A stretch of 64,000 bases of DNA from G963662905 sp963676725 (GCA_963676725.1 OY781463.1:3100001-3164000); one strand, 5' to 3'. Shown: positions 18,806-27,650, counted from the stretch's first letter. Translations and numbers: made by a program. The notes: generated by a model from the letters alone, not told the origin.

Positions 18806-19846
18806 ATGAAGCAATTCAAATTCAAAAATAAAGCAACGGTTATCAGGGGAATAAAAGAGGAAAGACCCAAGAAAAAGCGAAATTGGGATAGGATTATATA
18901 CCTGCTCATTTTTATTATTGCTTTTGTGAGTTTATTCATTTATATCGTTCAAGCCAATATTTATGTGTTTGCCCTTGGTGAAGTCCTTACAAATCGCTTT
19001 GACGTACAATTCCCTGAAGATGTGCAAATTATAGAGTACTATTACGAGGAAGGGGATAGTATACAGAGGGGTGATACATTATTTTATATGAAAATGAATT
19101 TTGATGAAGGCGGTTATTTTGGATTTGGTAATGCCATCATCGAGAAGCCAAATGAATGGTTATTGAAGGAACGTTTAATGACACTGAAGAACATTCAGCT
19201 CAAAAAGATTGAATTGGAGGATCGAAAGATTCGGGTGGCAGATACACGAAAAACCATTGAACGCTTAAAATTGGAAGTTTATCTTGATGTTTATACTCCA
19301 GAAGAGTTGAACAGTTCAAGACAACAACTACAAAATTATTTGACAGATATTGCAAGCCTAGAAACTGAAATAGAATATTTATATGAATATTTAAACCGCT
19401 TAAGGGACTATAAGCGCGATTATGATGTATATATGGGCGCCAGTAGCGATATTCAAACTACCTCCTTTTATATCAGTCCGGTAAATGGCCTTATTACAAA
19501 AATCTTTAAGCCCCCTCACGAAATAACTTATAGTCAGGAAGTTGCTATTTATATCAGCAATTTTGACGAAATGTATATCAAAGCATTTATTGCTCAGGAA
19601 GACCTTGATTATTATAAAACTGGCGAAATAGTAAACCTGAGTTTTATGGATGGAACCAAAAGCAAAGGGCGTATTAAGGAGTTTTATTTAAATACGGAAG
19701 CTGTACCTGAAGAATTCAGGGAAGTGCGTGGTAAAGCGCAACGAAATGTTGTCGCAGAAATATACCCAACAAGTGAAGCTGATAAACTAAAGTGGCTTCC
19801 ATATTACAGATTTTCGGTTCGTGTGTCGAAATTCAAGTTCTTCTAA
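18806..19846 (+). CDS. HlyD-like periplasmic adaptor (membrane fusion protein)
   Basis: 346 residues. Basic cytoplasmic N-terminus, one transmembrane helix (about 28-50), then half a biotinyl-lipoyl domain (VQIIEYYYEEGDSIQRGDTLFYM), a coiled-coil hairpin (~130-205), the second lipoyl half (SPVNGLITKIFKPPHEITYSQEVAIYI) and beta-barrel strands (MYIKAFIAQEDLDYYKTGEIVNL). HlyD-type adaptors bridge an inner-membrane pump or synthase to a TolC-like channel, which matches the preceding gene. No ABC or RND pump gene is adjacent; the only inner-membrane partner is the GT2 synthase. Confidence 0.82.
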   Translation: MKQFKFKNKATVIRGIKEERPKKKRNWDRIIYLLIFIIAFVSLFIYIVQANIYVFALGEVLTNRFDVQFPEDVQIIEYYYEEGDSIQRGDTLFYMKMNFDEGGYFGFGNAIIEKPNEWLLKERLMTLKNIQLKKIELEDRKIRVADTRKTIERLKLEVYLDVYTPEELNSSRQQLQNYLTDIASLETEIEYLYEYLNRLRDYKRDYDVYMGASSDIQTTSFYISPVNGLITKIFKPPHEITYSQEVAIYISNFDEMYIKAFIAQEDLDYYKTGEIVNLSFMDGTKSKGRIKEFYLNTEAVPEEFREVRGKAQRNVVAEIYPTSEADKLKWLPYYRFSVRVSKFKFF

Positions 19847-19877
19847 TAAACTATTTAGTCCACAACACATTATTTAG

Positions 19878-19885
19878 TATATTTG
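19878..19885 (+). promoter_or_regulatory. Possible internal promoter box (TATATTTG) before the zinc-ribbon gene
   Basis: Exact TAnnTTTG match 66 bases before ATG 19951, in the 104-bp gap that is the longest within the cluster. No clear TTG at 19-21 bases upstream. It could make the last two genes separately expressed. Confidence 0.35.
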
Positions 19886-19950
19886 AAACATAGAGCCAAA
19901 AACTGATAATAATAAATTGAATAAGCAATTAAATAACCAAATCATACTAA

Positions 19951-21342
19951 ATGTTAGTAGCGAGCATAGGTAAAAAAATTGAAAATGATTCCAATAAGGA
20001 AATCTATTTAATATCTGATTTTCACAATGCTGATGTGAAACAGGTAGCTATTTATGATGCACTTATTTTAGATAATACAGATTCCAAGGGCTTAAAACAA
20101 TTTCTGGTCAATATTCGTTCATCTTTTATTGGCAAGCTCTATTTAATGCCCATTTTTGTCCTCAGCCTCTCCCCGAAAATTGATCAGGAAGTAGAGCAAC
20201 TCTGTGATGGTGTTATTTCGTCTGTGCAGGTAGAAACCATAATCAATACAATCCGGCAAATACAATCGAAGCAAGAATCCCTTTCTCCCGTTGACTCTGC
20301 CACACCTGAAATCAGGATACTTACAAAACTCCTGCGCTTTATGCATACCCGCGAGCGCCCTTTAAAACCCTTTATTGATGCAAATGCACATATCGGATAT
20401 AATTATCCTCTTCTAAATCATCACTACAAAAAGAACGAGAATCAAAAAGATCTGCTTTCTCTCTTGAATATGGCTGTTGCTCGAGAGTATTTAAAGGTGA
20501 CTTTTGTTGATAAAGTACATTTGTGCAGTAATTGCCGTTCCGCTTTTATTAATTATAGGGAAACCTGCCCTAAATGTGCATCGGCAGATCTTTATACAGA
20601 AAACCTGATCCACCATTTTGTTTGCGCATATATTGGTCCAGAACATGATTTCTCTAGAGGCGAGCACTTAATATGCCCTAAATGCAATAAAATATTGAGG
20701 CATATCGGAGTCGATTATGATAAACCATCACTCGTATATTCTTGCAATTCCTGCAGTCATACCTTTCAAGAGCCAAATATGGAAACAAACTGTTTCAGTT
20801 GCCTCCATAAATCCAATATTGAAAGTTTGATCGATCATACTATTTATAATTATGAATTAACGGCTATTGGTGAGGATGTTGCCCAAAGTGGGATCTCGAA
20901 AGAAGAGAAAGAAGAATTTGAACTCAACGGTTTTATCACGTTCACTACTTTCAATATCTTCCTGAAATACGAAATTGAGCGGAGCCGTTCTGCTTCCAAA
21001 CCAAGTATCATTGGAGTAATAACCCTATCTATCCCAGCGCAAGCTGTTGATAGTATGGGAGATAGATACAAAACACTCATTATCGAAATTGGTGATTTTA
21101 TTAAGAATGCCACACTTTCTACTGATATATTAACATTTATCAATAATAATTCATTCCTCATTATTTCTCCGGATAATGAGTTAAACAAAATCAATAATCT
21201 CTTAAAGAACATTCAAACAACTGTCGACAAGCTTATTAAAAGCAATATCAGGGCAGACAATACTTCAATTAAGGTTCGGGTAATGCCTATCGATGGCTCC
21301 CTAACGAATATGGAGTTAATTAATGAGTTAATCAGTATATAG
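19951..21342 (+). CDS. TackOD1-like zinc-ribbon protein with degenerate GGDEF-like C-terminus
   Basis: 463 residues, no signal or membrane helix. Residues 1-~110 look like a receiver-like alpha/beta fold without a clear phosphoacceptor. Residues ~125-285 hold five CxxC pairs (Cys192/195, Cys206/209, then CPKC, CNSC, CFSC) plus IHHFVCAYIGPE and HIGVDYDKPS, which I recognise as the TackOD1 (Thaumarchaeal output domain 1) metal-binding pattern. Residues ~315-463 align in style with GGDEF folds, but the GGDEF position reads NNNSF (398-402), so no cyclase activity is expected. One base separates it from the GT2 start, so tight coupling. I infer a cytoplasmic regulator of the synthase, comparable in position to PelD. 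Ligand binding is unproven. Confidence 0.72.
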   Translation: MLVASIGKKIENDSNKEIYLISDFHNADVKQVAIYDALILDNTDSKGLKQFLVNIRSSFIGKLYLMPIFVLSLSPKIDQEVEQLCDGVISSVQVETIINTIRQIQSKQESLSPVDSATPEIRILTKLLRFMHTRERPLKPFIDANAHIGYNYPLLNHHYKKNENQKDLLSLLNMAVAREYLKVTFVDKVHLCSNCRSAFINYRETCPKCASADLYTENLIHHFVCAYIGPEHDFSRGEHLICPKCNKILRHIGVDYDKPSLVYSCNSCSHTFQEPNMETNCFSCLHKSNIESLIDHTIYNYELTAIGEDVAQSGISKEEKEEFELNGFITFTTFNIFLKYEIERSRSASKPSIIGVITLSIPAQAVDSMGDRYKTLIIEIGDFIKNATLSTDILTFINNNSFLIISPDNELNKINNLLKNIQTTVDKLIKSNIRADNTSIKVRVMPIDGSLTNMELINELISI

Positions 21343-21343
21343 T

Positions 21344-22654
21344 ATGTTTTTTTCGTTTTGGGAAGACTTCTTTTATTATTGGAACAATGAGGGATTGGTT
21401 AGAATTATCAATCTCTTTTGGTATTATTTTTATTTAGAAGCCCCTCGTTTTTTATTCATGGACCTAGTTGTGCTTATGGTGAGCATCAGGCAGATGAAAA
21501 AAAACAAGCAAAAATTTAACGACGCACGCGTAAAATTGCTATCCGAAAACCCTTTGATTTCTATTATTGTTCCGGGGAAAAACGAAGGAAAACATATCTA
21601 TAAATTGGTGCGGGGAATGCGCGAGCAAACCTATCGAAATTTTGAGTTTATTATTATCGATGATGGCTCTACCGATGATACATACACAATCTGCAAAAAC
21701 CTTCTTGAACACGGGATGATTGACACTTTTCTCAGAAACGATGAAAGAGGAGGAAAAGCAAGTGCGGCAAATTTAGGGCTTCGATATTCCAAGGGAAAAT
21801 ATGTAGTGCATCTTGATGCAGATACTTCTTTCGACCGAGATGCAATTGAACGCATTTTGGTTCCATTTTATATGGATTCTACTATTGGTGCCGTTGGTGG
21901 AAATATTAAAGTGAGAAATGCAAAAGCAAGTATTTGTGCGAGTTTACAAGCAATAGAATATTTGCAGACAATTTCTGTTGGTCGTATGGTGACAGCTTAT
22001 TTGGGCATTTATAAAATTGTTTCCGGAGCGTTTGGTGCTTTTCGCAAAGATATTATCGATCGCTTGGGAGGATGGGATATCGGTCCGGGACTTGATGGCG
22101 ACATTACTGTTAAAATTAGAAAATTAGGATATCGTATTGCTTTTGAGCCAAAGGCTGTGGGACTAACAAATGCACCAACAAAATTTAGGATCCTTTCAAA
22201 ACAGCGTTTACGCTGGTCTAAATCCCTTATTCGCTTCCGCTTTAGAAAGCATAGCGATGTTTTTATGCCCCAGCAAAGTTTTAGTTTATCAAATTTTTTC
22301 GCCTTATTTGATAATATTTTCTACAATTTTATTCTCGACCTTTTTTGGTTCTATTATATCGCAAATATTATTCTCACAAATTTTGAATTTCTTCTATTCA
22401 TTATCCCTCTTAAGCTAATCATCTATACCACTGCAAGTTTCATTCAATTTATGGTTGTGCTTTTATTGTCGGAACGATGGCGCGAAGAATGGAAATTAAT
22501 TATTTATATGCCCTTAATGATGGTATATAATGGATATTATATGCGGATTATCAGAACAATGGCCTATTTCAAAGAATTATTTTGGTACTCATCGTATCTG
22601 GATCCCTGGAATCCTGAAAAATCTTCACGTAAAGCCAAAGAATTTGGGCTTTAG
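21344..22654 (+). CDS. Processive family-2 membrane glycosyltransferase (exopolysaccharide synthase)
   Basis: 436 residues. N-terminal membrane region (about 15-45), cytoplasmic GT2 domain (70-300), then about four C-terminal helices (~310-410). GT2 motifs: IVPGKNE, Asp106-Asp107 in IIIDDGSTDD, Asp158-x-Asp160 (HLDAD), and QRLRW at 287-291, the hallmark of processive BcsA/PgaC/HAS enzymes. The acceptor-base motif, usually TED or GDD, reads LDGD (Asp251/Asp253). Such enzymes polymerise a nucleotide sugar and push the chain through their own membrane channel. Sugar identity cannot be read; no modifying enzymes are adjacent. Confidence 0.85.
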   Translation: MFFSFWEDFFYYWNNEGLVRIINLFWYYFYLEAPRFLFMDLVVLMVSIRQMKKNKQKFNDARVKLLSENPLISIIVPGKNEGKHIYKLVRGMREQTYRNFEFIIIDDGSTDDTYTICKNLLEHGMIDTFLRNDERGGKASAANLGLRYSKGKYVVHLDADTSFDRDAIERILVPFYMDSTIGAVGGNIKVRNAKASICASLQAIEYLQTISVGRMVTAYLGIYKIVSGAFGAFRKDIIDRLGGWDIGPGLDGDITVKIRKLGYRIAFEPKAVGLTNAPTKFRILSKQRLRWSKSLIRFRFRKHSDVFMPQQSFSLSNFFALFDNIFYNFILDLFWFYYIANIILTNFEFLLFIIPLKLIIYTTASFIQFMVVLLLSERWREEWKLIIYMPLMMVYNGYYMRIIRTMAYFKELFWYSSYLDPWNPEKSSRKAKEFGL

Positions 22655-22659
22655 ATAAA

Positions 22660-22701
22660 AAAAGGAAAGAGCGTTACTATTTTAAACGGTCTTTCCTTTT
22701 T
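22660..22701. terminator. Bidirectional terminator, GT2 and REC-HK genes
   Basis: Stem AAAGGAAAGA (22661-22670) with TCTTTCCTTT (22690-22699), 19-base loop, T-tracts on both strands. It closes the exopolysaccharide cluster six bases after its last stop and also serves the convergent gene at 22719. Confidence 0.8.
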
Positions 22702-22718
22702 ATGAAAACAGGTATTTT

Positions 22719-23822
22719 TTATTTGGCTAGGGGTAGGAATACTTTAATAGTTGAACCCGTTCCTTGGTTACTATTGATGGTCATTGAGCCATGAAATAAA
22801 TTTGTTATTCTTTGTGCAATCGTTAAGCCGAGACCAAGGCCTTCCTGATTGTTAAAATCCTTATTAAACTGCCGAAAAGCTCCAAGACTGGCAACCTGCT
22901 CCGGAGTCATTCCAATTCCTTCATCCGAAATGGAAAGCACTAGCTTATCCTTATCGATTCCGGTTACAATCTTAATTTTAGTTCGTTTGGGAGAATATAA
23001 CAAAGCATTTTCTATAAGTTCCCTGATAATATCTATGAAATAATCAGAAGGCATTTGCACACGGCCTTCACAAAGCAGTAATAAAACATCTTCTTTGCGC
23101 CCCACATCAAACATTAATTCCTTGCTAATATCTTCAATCAGCATTTTTGTTTCACCACTATTCTGATCCTGAAGTTCGCTAAGTTCATCGGTATTGATTG
23201 CCATTGCTTCGAGTTTATAGTAGAGCATTGTTTTGCGAACAACTTTACTCAGGCGCATACCGGCCTGATAAACAAGCCCCATAAATTCAGCAATTTCCGA
23301 CTTTTCCATATTATTATGTTCCATCATAATCATTTTGGAAAAACCAATAATTGCTTTCATTGGCTCACTGATTACATTAGTAATTGGAACGCCCATATTA
23401 TGCGTGAGTTCATTGAGCTTTTCTTCACTTTTTTTTGTGAACTCTTCATGTTTTTTCAGGCGGGCAGAAACAGAATCCAGCAGCTCATCGATAGTAAACG
23501 GTTTACTGATATAATCATCAGCGCCTAATTTCATGCCTTTTCTTAAATCTTCTCTGGTATTTTTTGCTGTAAGAAAAATAAAAGGTGTTATTGATGTGGC
23601 AACATTATGACGGATATTCTTCAATACTTCATATCCATCCATTTCGGGCATCATTACATCGCACAGTATGAGATCTGGTTGCGTTTTGGCAGCAACGTCT
23701 AGGCCAATACTGCCATTTTCTGCTACAAACACTTCATAATCTTCAGCTTGCAAAATTTCTTCAATATTATCCCGCACATCATTATTATCTTCAATAATCA
23801 GAATCTTATAACCGTTCTTCAT
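22719..23822 (-). CDS. Receiver domain fused to histidine-kinase core
   Basis: 367 residues, soluble. Receiver (about 5-122: IIEDNNDVR, phosphoacceptor in LILCDVMMP, FLTAKN, ISKPF) joined to a kinase module. The HisKA segment is divergent: LTHNMGVPITNV near 140 stands where S-H-E-L-R-T-P-L is usual, but a His is present. HATPase_c is intact (ELIENALLYSP, DEGIGMTP, GLGLGLTIA). REC-then-HK order without a sensor suggests an intermediate in a phosphorelay that acts on or reads a partner. Own -7 box at 23848-23855. Convergent with the exopolysaccharide cluster. Confidence 0.85.
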   Translation of the reverse strand: MKNGYKILIIEDNNDVRDNIEEILQAEDYEVFVAENGSIGLDVAAKTQPDLILCDVMMPEMDGYEVLKNIRHNVATSITPFIFLTAKNTREDLRKGMKLGADDYISKPFTIDELLDSVSARLKKHEEFTKKSEEKLNELTHNMGVPITNVISEPMKAIIGFSKMIMMEHNNMEKSEIAEFMGLVYQAGMRLSKVVRKTMLYYKLEAMAINTDELSELQDQNSGETKMLIEDISKELMFDVGRKEDVLLLLCEGRVQMPSDYFIDIIRELIENALLYSPKRTKIKIVTGIDKDKLVLSISDEGIGMTPEQVASLGAFRQFNKDFNNQEGLGLGLTIAQRITNLFHGSMTINSNQGTGSTIKVFLPLAK

Positions 23823-23847
23823 AGGAGGTATTTTAAATTTTTATTGT

Positions 23848-23855
23848 CAAATATA
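23848..23855 (-). promoter_or_regulatory. -7 box (TATATTTG) of the REC-HK gene
   Basis: Exact TAnnTTTG on the minus strand, 25 bases before ATG 23822. No good -33 element is visible. Confidence 0.4.
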
Positions 23856-23866
23856 CTGAAATTACC

Positions 23867-25885
23867 CTAATCCTGTAGCACTCTTAATAATTCTTCATGA
23901 CTAAATGGTTTGGCAATATAATCATCCATTCCGGCATCGAAACAGCGCTGCTTGTCTTCATTTTGCGTATTAGCCGTTAAGGCCACGATTTTAATACGAT
24001 CTTCATCGTTCACACCTTTTGATTTCTCATAGGCACGAATTTCACTCGTAGCTGTATAACCATCCATAATAGGCATTTGCAAATCCATGATAATCAAATC
24101 AAAAGCCTCACTTTTAAATTTATCAAGTGCAATCAGTCCGTTTACAGCAGACACAACCCTATGCCCGATTCGTTCGAGACTAACACGCGCTACTTTTTCA
24201 TTAATAATATTATCCTCTACAAGCAGTACATTTTTGCTTCGAAATGGTCGGCTCTTTTTAATCTCTCCATCACGAATATCATTAGGTAAAAACTCCGGAC
24301 AGAGTTTGCTCAAAATATCAAAAAGTTCAACCAACTTCACCGGCATATTCAAATACCCATGAAATCCTTTAGATAACAATTCTCTTGAAGAATAGAGTGA
24401 CCCTAACGAAGAAACAAGAATTAAAGAAGCCTTTGCATCCAGAAGCGACTTAAGATCTTTTGCAAAATCCACAGCCAGCTCTGAGCCAATATGCTGTGCC
24501 AAAAGAAGGACACGATAAGGTTCTTTTGCTTTTTTGGATTCATTAATTAGTTTTTTTGCGTCCTGCGAATTATCGGCTAAGTCATAAATACAGCCCATAT
24601 GCTCTAAATATTTCGCAAAAATATTGAGTGCTGTTTTATTCGACTCAACTACAAGTACTTTCAGATTAGTAAGTTTGTGATGCTTCAATGATAAAGCGGA
24701 ATTACTATATACATTTGTGGATTTGCTAAATACAGCCGTAAAATAAAAATTTGAGCCAACTCCAAGAGTACTTTCTGCTCCCATTTCCCCTCCCATTTTT
24801 TCTACGGTAAGGCGGGAAATAAATAAACCGAGATTAATTTCATAAATTGCATCATCGATATTATGTGCATTCTCCTGCAAAGTGAAAAGTTCATCGAGCT
24901 GCTCGCTTGTATAGCCCCTTCCTGAGTCCCTGATACTAAAATGCAATTCACAACGATTATCATATTCTTCACTTATTTCAACTGAAATAAATATTTCACC
25001 GGACTCTGTTGTTGAGATTGAATTTTTTAAGAGATGAATCAATACTTGCCGCAGGCGCATCGGATCACCATTAAGATAATCGGGGATTCGTGGATCAACA
25101 AAACTAGTTAGTTTAAGGCGTTTTTCATTGGTACGCTCCACCATAAGATCCGCAACATCTCCAACGATCCTGTCTAATTGGAATGGAATATCTTCCAGAG
25201 TTATCTTTTCGGGATCGATGGTTGTATAATCCAGAATATTATTCAGGATCGCCAATAAATTATTTGAGGAAGCTGCGATCAAATTAGTGTATTCTTCTTG
25301 TTTTTCAGATAAGGAGGTTTGGCGCAATATTTCCAACATACCGATTATGCCATTCAGGGGCGTACGGATTTCATGGCTGACCCTGGTGAACAGATCATTT
25401 CTCGGGTTGAGTGTTTTATTGATATCGCTGCGGCGGCGCTTAATAACATTCCTACTGCTATTATAGCTTCGAACCATATCGATAATCAGTAATATTAATA
25501 AAAACACGATTACACCCGAAAGAATAAGCTGAATGTTTTTTCGCTTTATTTGTTCGGCAAGAAGATCAGATTGAAGTTCCCAAATTTGCTGTTCATGACT
25601 CTTTTTAAGGTGGTCTATTTTCGTCCCATAAAATGTTTCATTCAGTGAATCGCGGAGATGGACATATTTTTTAAAATAATTAAGTTCCATTGCGGTATTA
25701 CCAAGCAATCCTTGTGTTTCAGAAAGATCAAGGAGAATGGAAGGACGTTCTTCTATTGAACTGGTCTTGAGCTTTTTGTTCAACTGATCAATACGTCGCA
25801 CATAATCTCCCCTTGTCCATTGATTTTGCGAAAAAACGCATGAGATAATCATACTGAATAGCAGCAGAAATAGGATCTTTTTCAT
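23867..25885 (-). CDS. Hybrid histidine kinase, HK-REC-REC
   Basis: 672 residues from ATG 25883-25885, where a signal-like MKKILFLLLFSMIISCVFSQ begins; an earlier ATG adds 15 residues. Short periplasmic part (~20-110, helical), one transmembrane helix (~115-135), HisKA with VSHEIRTPLNGI, HATPase_c (HLLKNSIS, RDSGRGY), then two receivers. REC1 lacks its phosphoacceptor: the strand reads RVLLLAQHIG. REC2 is canonical (VEDNIINE, DLIIMDLQMPIMDG, AKPFS). The periplasmic domain is too small to be one of the large two-component polysaccharide sensors of Bacteroides. Adjacent to REC-HK and possibly its phosphodonor. Confidence 0.88.
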   Translation of the reverse strand: MKKILFLLLFSMIISCVFSQNQWTRGDYVRRIDQLNKKLKTSSIEERPSILLDLSETQGLLGNTAMELNYFKKYVHLRDSLNETFYGTKIDHLKKSHEQQIWELQSDLLAEQIKRKNIQLILSGVIVFLLILLIIDMVRSYNSSRNVIKRRRSDINKTLNPRNDLFTRVSHEIRTPLNGIIGMLEILRQTSLSEKQEEYTNLIAASSNNLLAILNNILDYTTIDPEKITLEDIPFQLDRIVGDVADLMVERTNEKRLKLTSFVDPRIPDYLNGDPMRLRQVLIHLLKNSISTTESGEIFISVEISEEYDNRCELHFSIRDSGRGYTSEQLDELFTLQENAHNIDDAIYEINLGLFISRLTVEKMGGEMGAESTLGVGSNFYFTAVFSKSTNVYSNSALSLKHHKLTNLKVLVVESNKTALNIFAKYLEHMGCIYDLADNSQDAKKLINESKKAKEPYRVLLLAQHIGSELAVDFAKDLKSLLDAKASLILVSSLGSLYSSRELLSKGFHGYLNMPVKLVELFDILSKLCPEFLPNDIRDGEIKKSRPFRSKNVLLVEDNIINEKVARVSLERIGHRVVSAVNGLIALDKFKSEAFDLIIMDLQMPIMDGYTATSEIRAYEKSKGVNDEDRIKIVALTANTQNEDKQRCFDAGMDDYIAKPFSHEELLRVLQD

Positions 25886-25917
25886 GTGGGTCAGCATAAA
25901 TATATAATTATAACTCA

Positions 25918-25925
25918 CAAATATA
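25918..25925 (-). promoter_or_regulatory. -7 box (TATATTTG) of the hybrid kinase gene
   Basis: Exact TAnnTTTG on the minus strand 32 bases before ATG 25885, with TGG instead of TTG at a 20-base spacing. It supports the inner start over 25930. Confidence 0.42.
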
Positions 25926-25982
25926 CTCAATTTGCATACTATTTACCAGTGGATACCAATTAGTTATTCAAAGTTTTTTAAC

Positions 25983-26022
25983 AAAAAAAGCCATAGATCC
26001 GATAAAGGCTTCTATGGCTTAA
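25983..26022 (-). terminator. Intrinsic terminator after the DUF2807 lipoprotein gene
   Basis: Stem AAGCCATAGA (25989-25998) with TCTATGGCTT (26011-26020); on the minus strand a seven-T tract follows. It ends the sigma/anti-sigma operon. Confidence 0.8.
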
Positions 26023-26042
26023 ATTAATTATTAGAAATTCTG

Positions 26043-26762
26043 CTAGTTTTTCCGCAGGGAAGCTGCTCCGGATTTACTAATCGACACTGTAGCATCGCCT
26101 TTATAGCGCACACTTGACGCACCTGAAACATCTGCTCTCAGCTCACTACTCGCAAACACTTTGATACTGGCCGCTCCTGACGCATCAACCTCAACATCTT
26201 CACTTTCAAGCTCATACGCATCTACTTCTGCAGCTCCGGAGATATCCATCGACAATTCACGGGCATAACCTTCTAAATCCGCATCGCATGCACCTGAAAA
26301 ATCCAACTTCACTACATCATATTTCAGGGAGAGTTCCAAATCGGAAGCACCGGAACAATCCAGCTCAAGACGATCGCCACTGAGTGTATTTGTTGTGTGC
26401 AACTCCACAGCACCGCTTAATTCAATTCGTTTTATCTCCGGCATGCTTATATAAATATTCAACTCTGTAACTTTACTGATATTCTTATCATTATAAATAT
26501 GAAGGGTACTCCCTTTCATTTTACTCTTTATAATTGGCAAGAGGTTTTCATCCGCTTCAATCACTACTTTATATTCATCGGCCTGTGTAATATAAATATT
26601 GGCCATGCCACTGATATCAATTGCATTAAAACCAGTATGCTTTCGTTCTTCTTTTTTTACATCACCGTTTCCTTTTACACCATTTATCATATTGCAAGCG
26701 GTGAGCAGGTTACTTAATATGAGCAAGCTCATTAAGATGGCTATTGATCCTAATTTTTTCAT
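26043..26762 (-). CDS. DUF2807 lipoprotein (head-GIN/auto-transporter-adhesin-like)
   Basis: 239 residues. Signal peptide ends LLTAC, lipidated Cys23. The rest is one repeating beta structure with regularly spaced SGA motifs (ISGMANIYI, LSGAVELHT, CSGASDLEL, FSGACDADL, ISGAAEVDA, ASGAASIKV, VSGASSVRY, SGAASLRK), giving a right-handed beta-solenoid typical of DUF2807. Cell-envelope protein, no catalytic motif. Last gene of the operon started by the ECF sigma factor. The next upstream gene has the same fold with GSGD in place of SGA. Confidence 0.8.
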   Translation of the reverse strand: MKKLGSIAILMSLLILSNLLTACNMINGVKGNGDVKKEERKHTGFNAIDISGMANIYITQADEYKVVIEADENLLPIIKSKMKGSTLHIYNDKNISKVTELNIYISMPEIKRIELSGAVELHTTNTLSGDRLELDCSGASDLELSLKYDVVKLDFSGACDADLEGYARELSMDISGAAEVDAYELESEDVEVDASGAASIKVFASSELRADVSGASSVRYKGDATVSISKSGAASLRKN

Positions 26763-26828
26763 ATGACAGATTATTATTTGGCTCTCAGTTTATCAAGCCT
26801 GTTAAATTCATTATTATTAAATAATTTA

Positions 26829-27650
26829 TTAATATTTTCGAACTTCCCCGGAACCATTTATTTCAACGATATTTTCTGAGGGTGATCCTTTATAGTGTAA
26901 GTCTCCACTTCCACTCAGTTTGGCGTCAATTTTATTTTCAGCCCAAATCTGTGAATCACCTGAGCCACTGAGCCTTACTTCCACTTCTCCGGTTTTTAAG
27001 CCTAAAGCATTAATGTCCCCTGAAGAATTTCCTTTAATCTTCAAGTATCCTGATGTTCCGGCTAATCGAACATCTCCTGAGCCGCTTAACTGAACGAAAC
27101 ATTTTTGCAATGATAATTGCTGTGCATCAAAATCTCCAGACCCCATTATACTGATATCCAATGAATTATTCACACCGCTAAGATCAACATCGCCTGATCC
27201 GTTAATTTTTCCAACAACATCATCCGCTGCTAATTCCAATTGCAGGTCACCGCTTCCATAAATCCTAAAATCCAAGGAAGGAGTATTAATTTTTGTCTTC
27301 GAATACACATCTCCTGAACCTGAAATCTCAATGCCATCAAGATTTTTCAAGCTGATATGGGCATTTAACACTTTAATATTCCGATAATGTCTCCCTTTCA
27401 GGCTGATAAATAGAACGCCATCTTCTACTTTTACTTCGATATCATCAATAACATTGTCATCAGCTTCAAGCTTCACTCGCTCCTCATTTCCTTGATACAG
27501 AAATATATCGATTGAAGAACTGGATTTAATTTTGTGAAAGGCTGAAACTTCCACAATTTTTGTTTCGGACCTGGCGGCAATATCTTGAGGAATTCCAAAG
27601 ATAAACGCTCCAATTAATCCGATGAACAATAATGACATTTGCTTTCTCAT
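26829..27650 (-). CDS. DUF2807 secreted beta-solenoid protein
   Basis: 273 residues. Cleavable signal peptide (ending about DIAARSE), no lipobox. Eight or so repeats carry S/G-S-G-D/E turns (EISGSGDVYS, IYGSGDLQL, INGSGDVDL, IMGSGDFDA, LSGSGDVRL, LSGSGDSQI, LSGSGDLHY, INGSGEVRK), a DUF2807 solenoid. Likely periplasmic or outer-membrane associated. The sequence is clearly related to the gene downstream; both lie behind the sigma factor. Role unknown. Confidence 0.8.
   Translation of the reverse strand: MRKQMSLLFIGLIGAFIFGIPQDIAARSETKIVEVSAFHKIKSSSSIDIFLYQGNEERVKLEADDNVIDDIEVKVEDGVLFISLKGRHYRNIKVLNAHISLKNLDGIEISGSGDVYSKTKINTPSLDFRIYGSGDLQLELAADDVVGKINGSGDVDLSGVNNSLDISIMGSGDFDAQQLSLQKCFVQLSGSGDVRLAGTSGYLKIKGNSSGDINALGLKTGEVEVRLSGSGDSQIWAENKIDAKLSGSGDLHYKGSPSENIVEINGSGEVRKY

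Noticed and set aside
19951..21342. Active diguanylate cyclase
   Set aside because: The signature position reads NNNSF instead of GG(D/E)EF, so catalysis is not expected.
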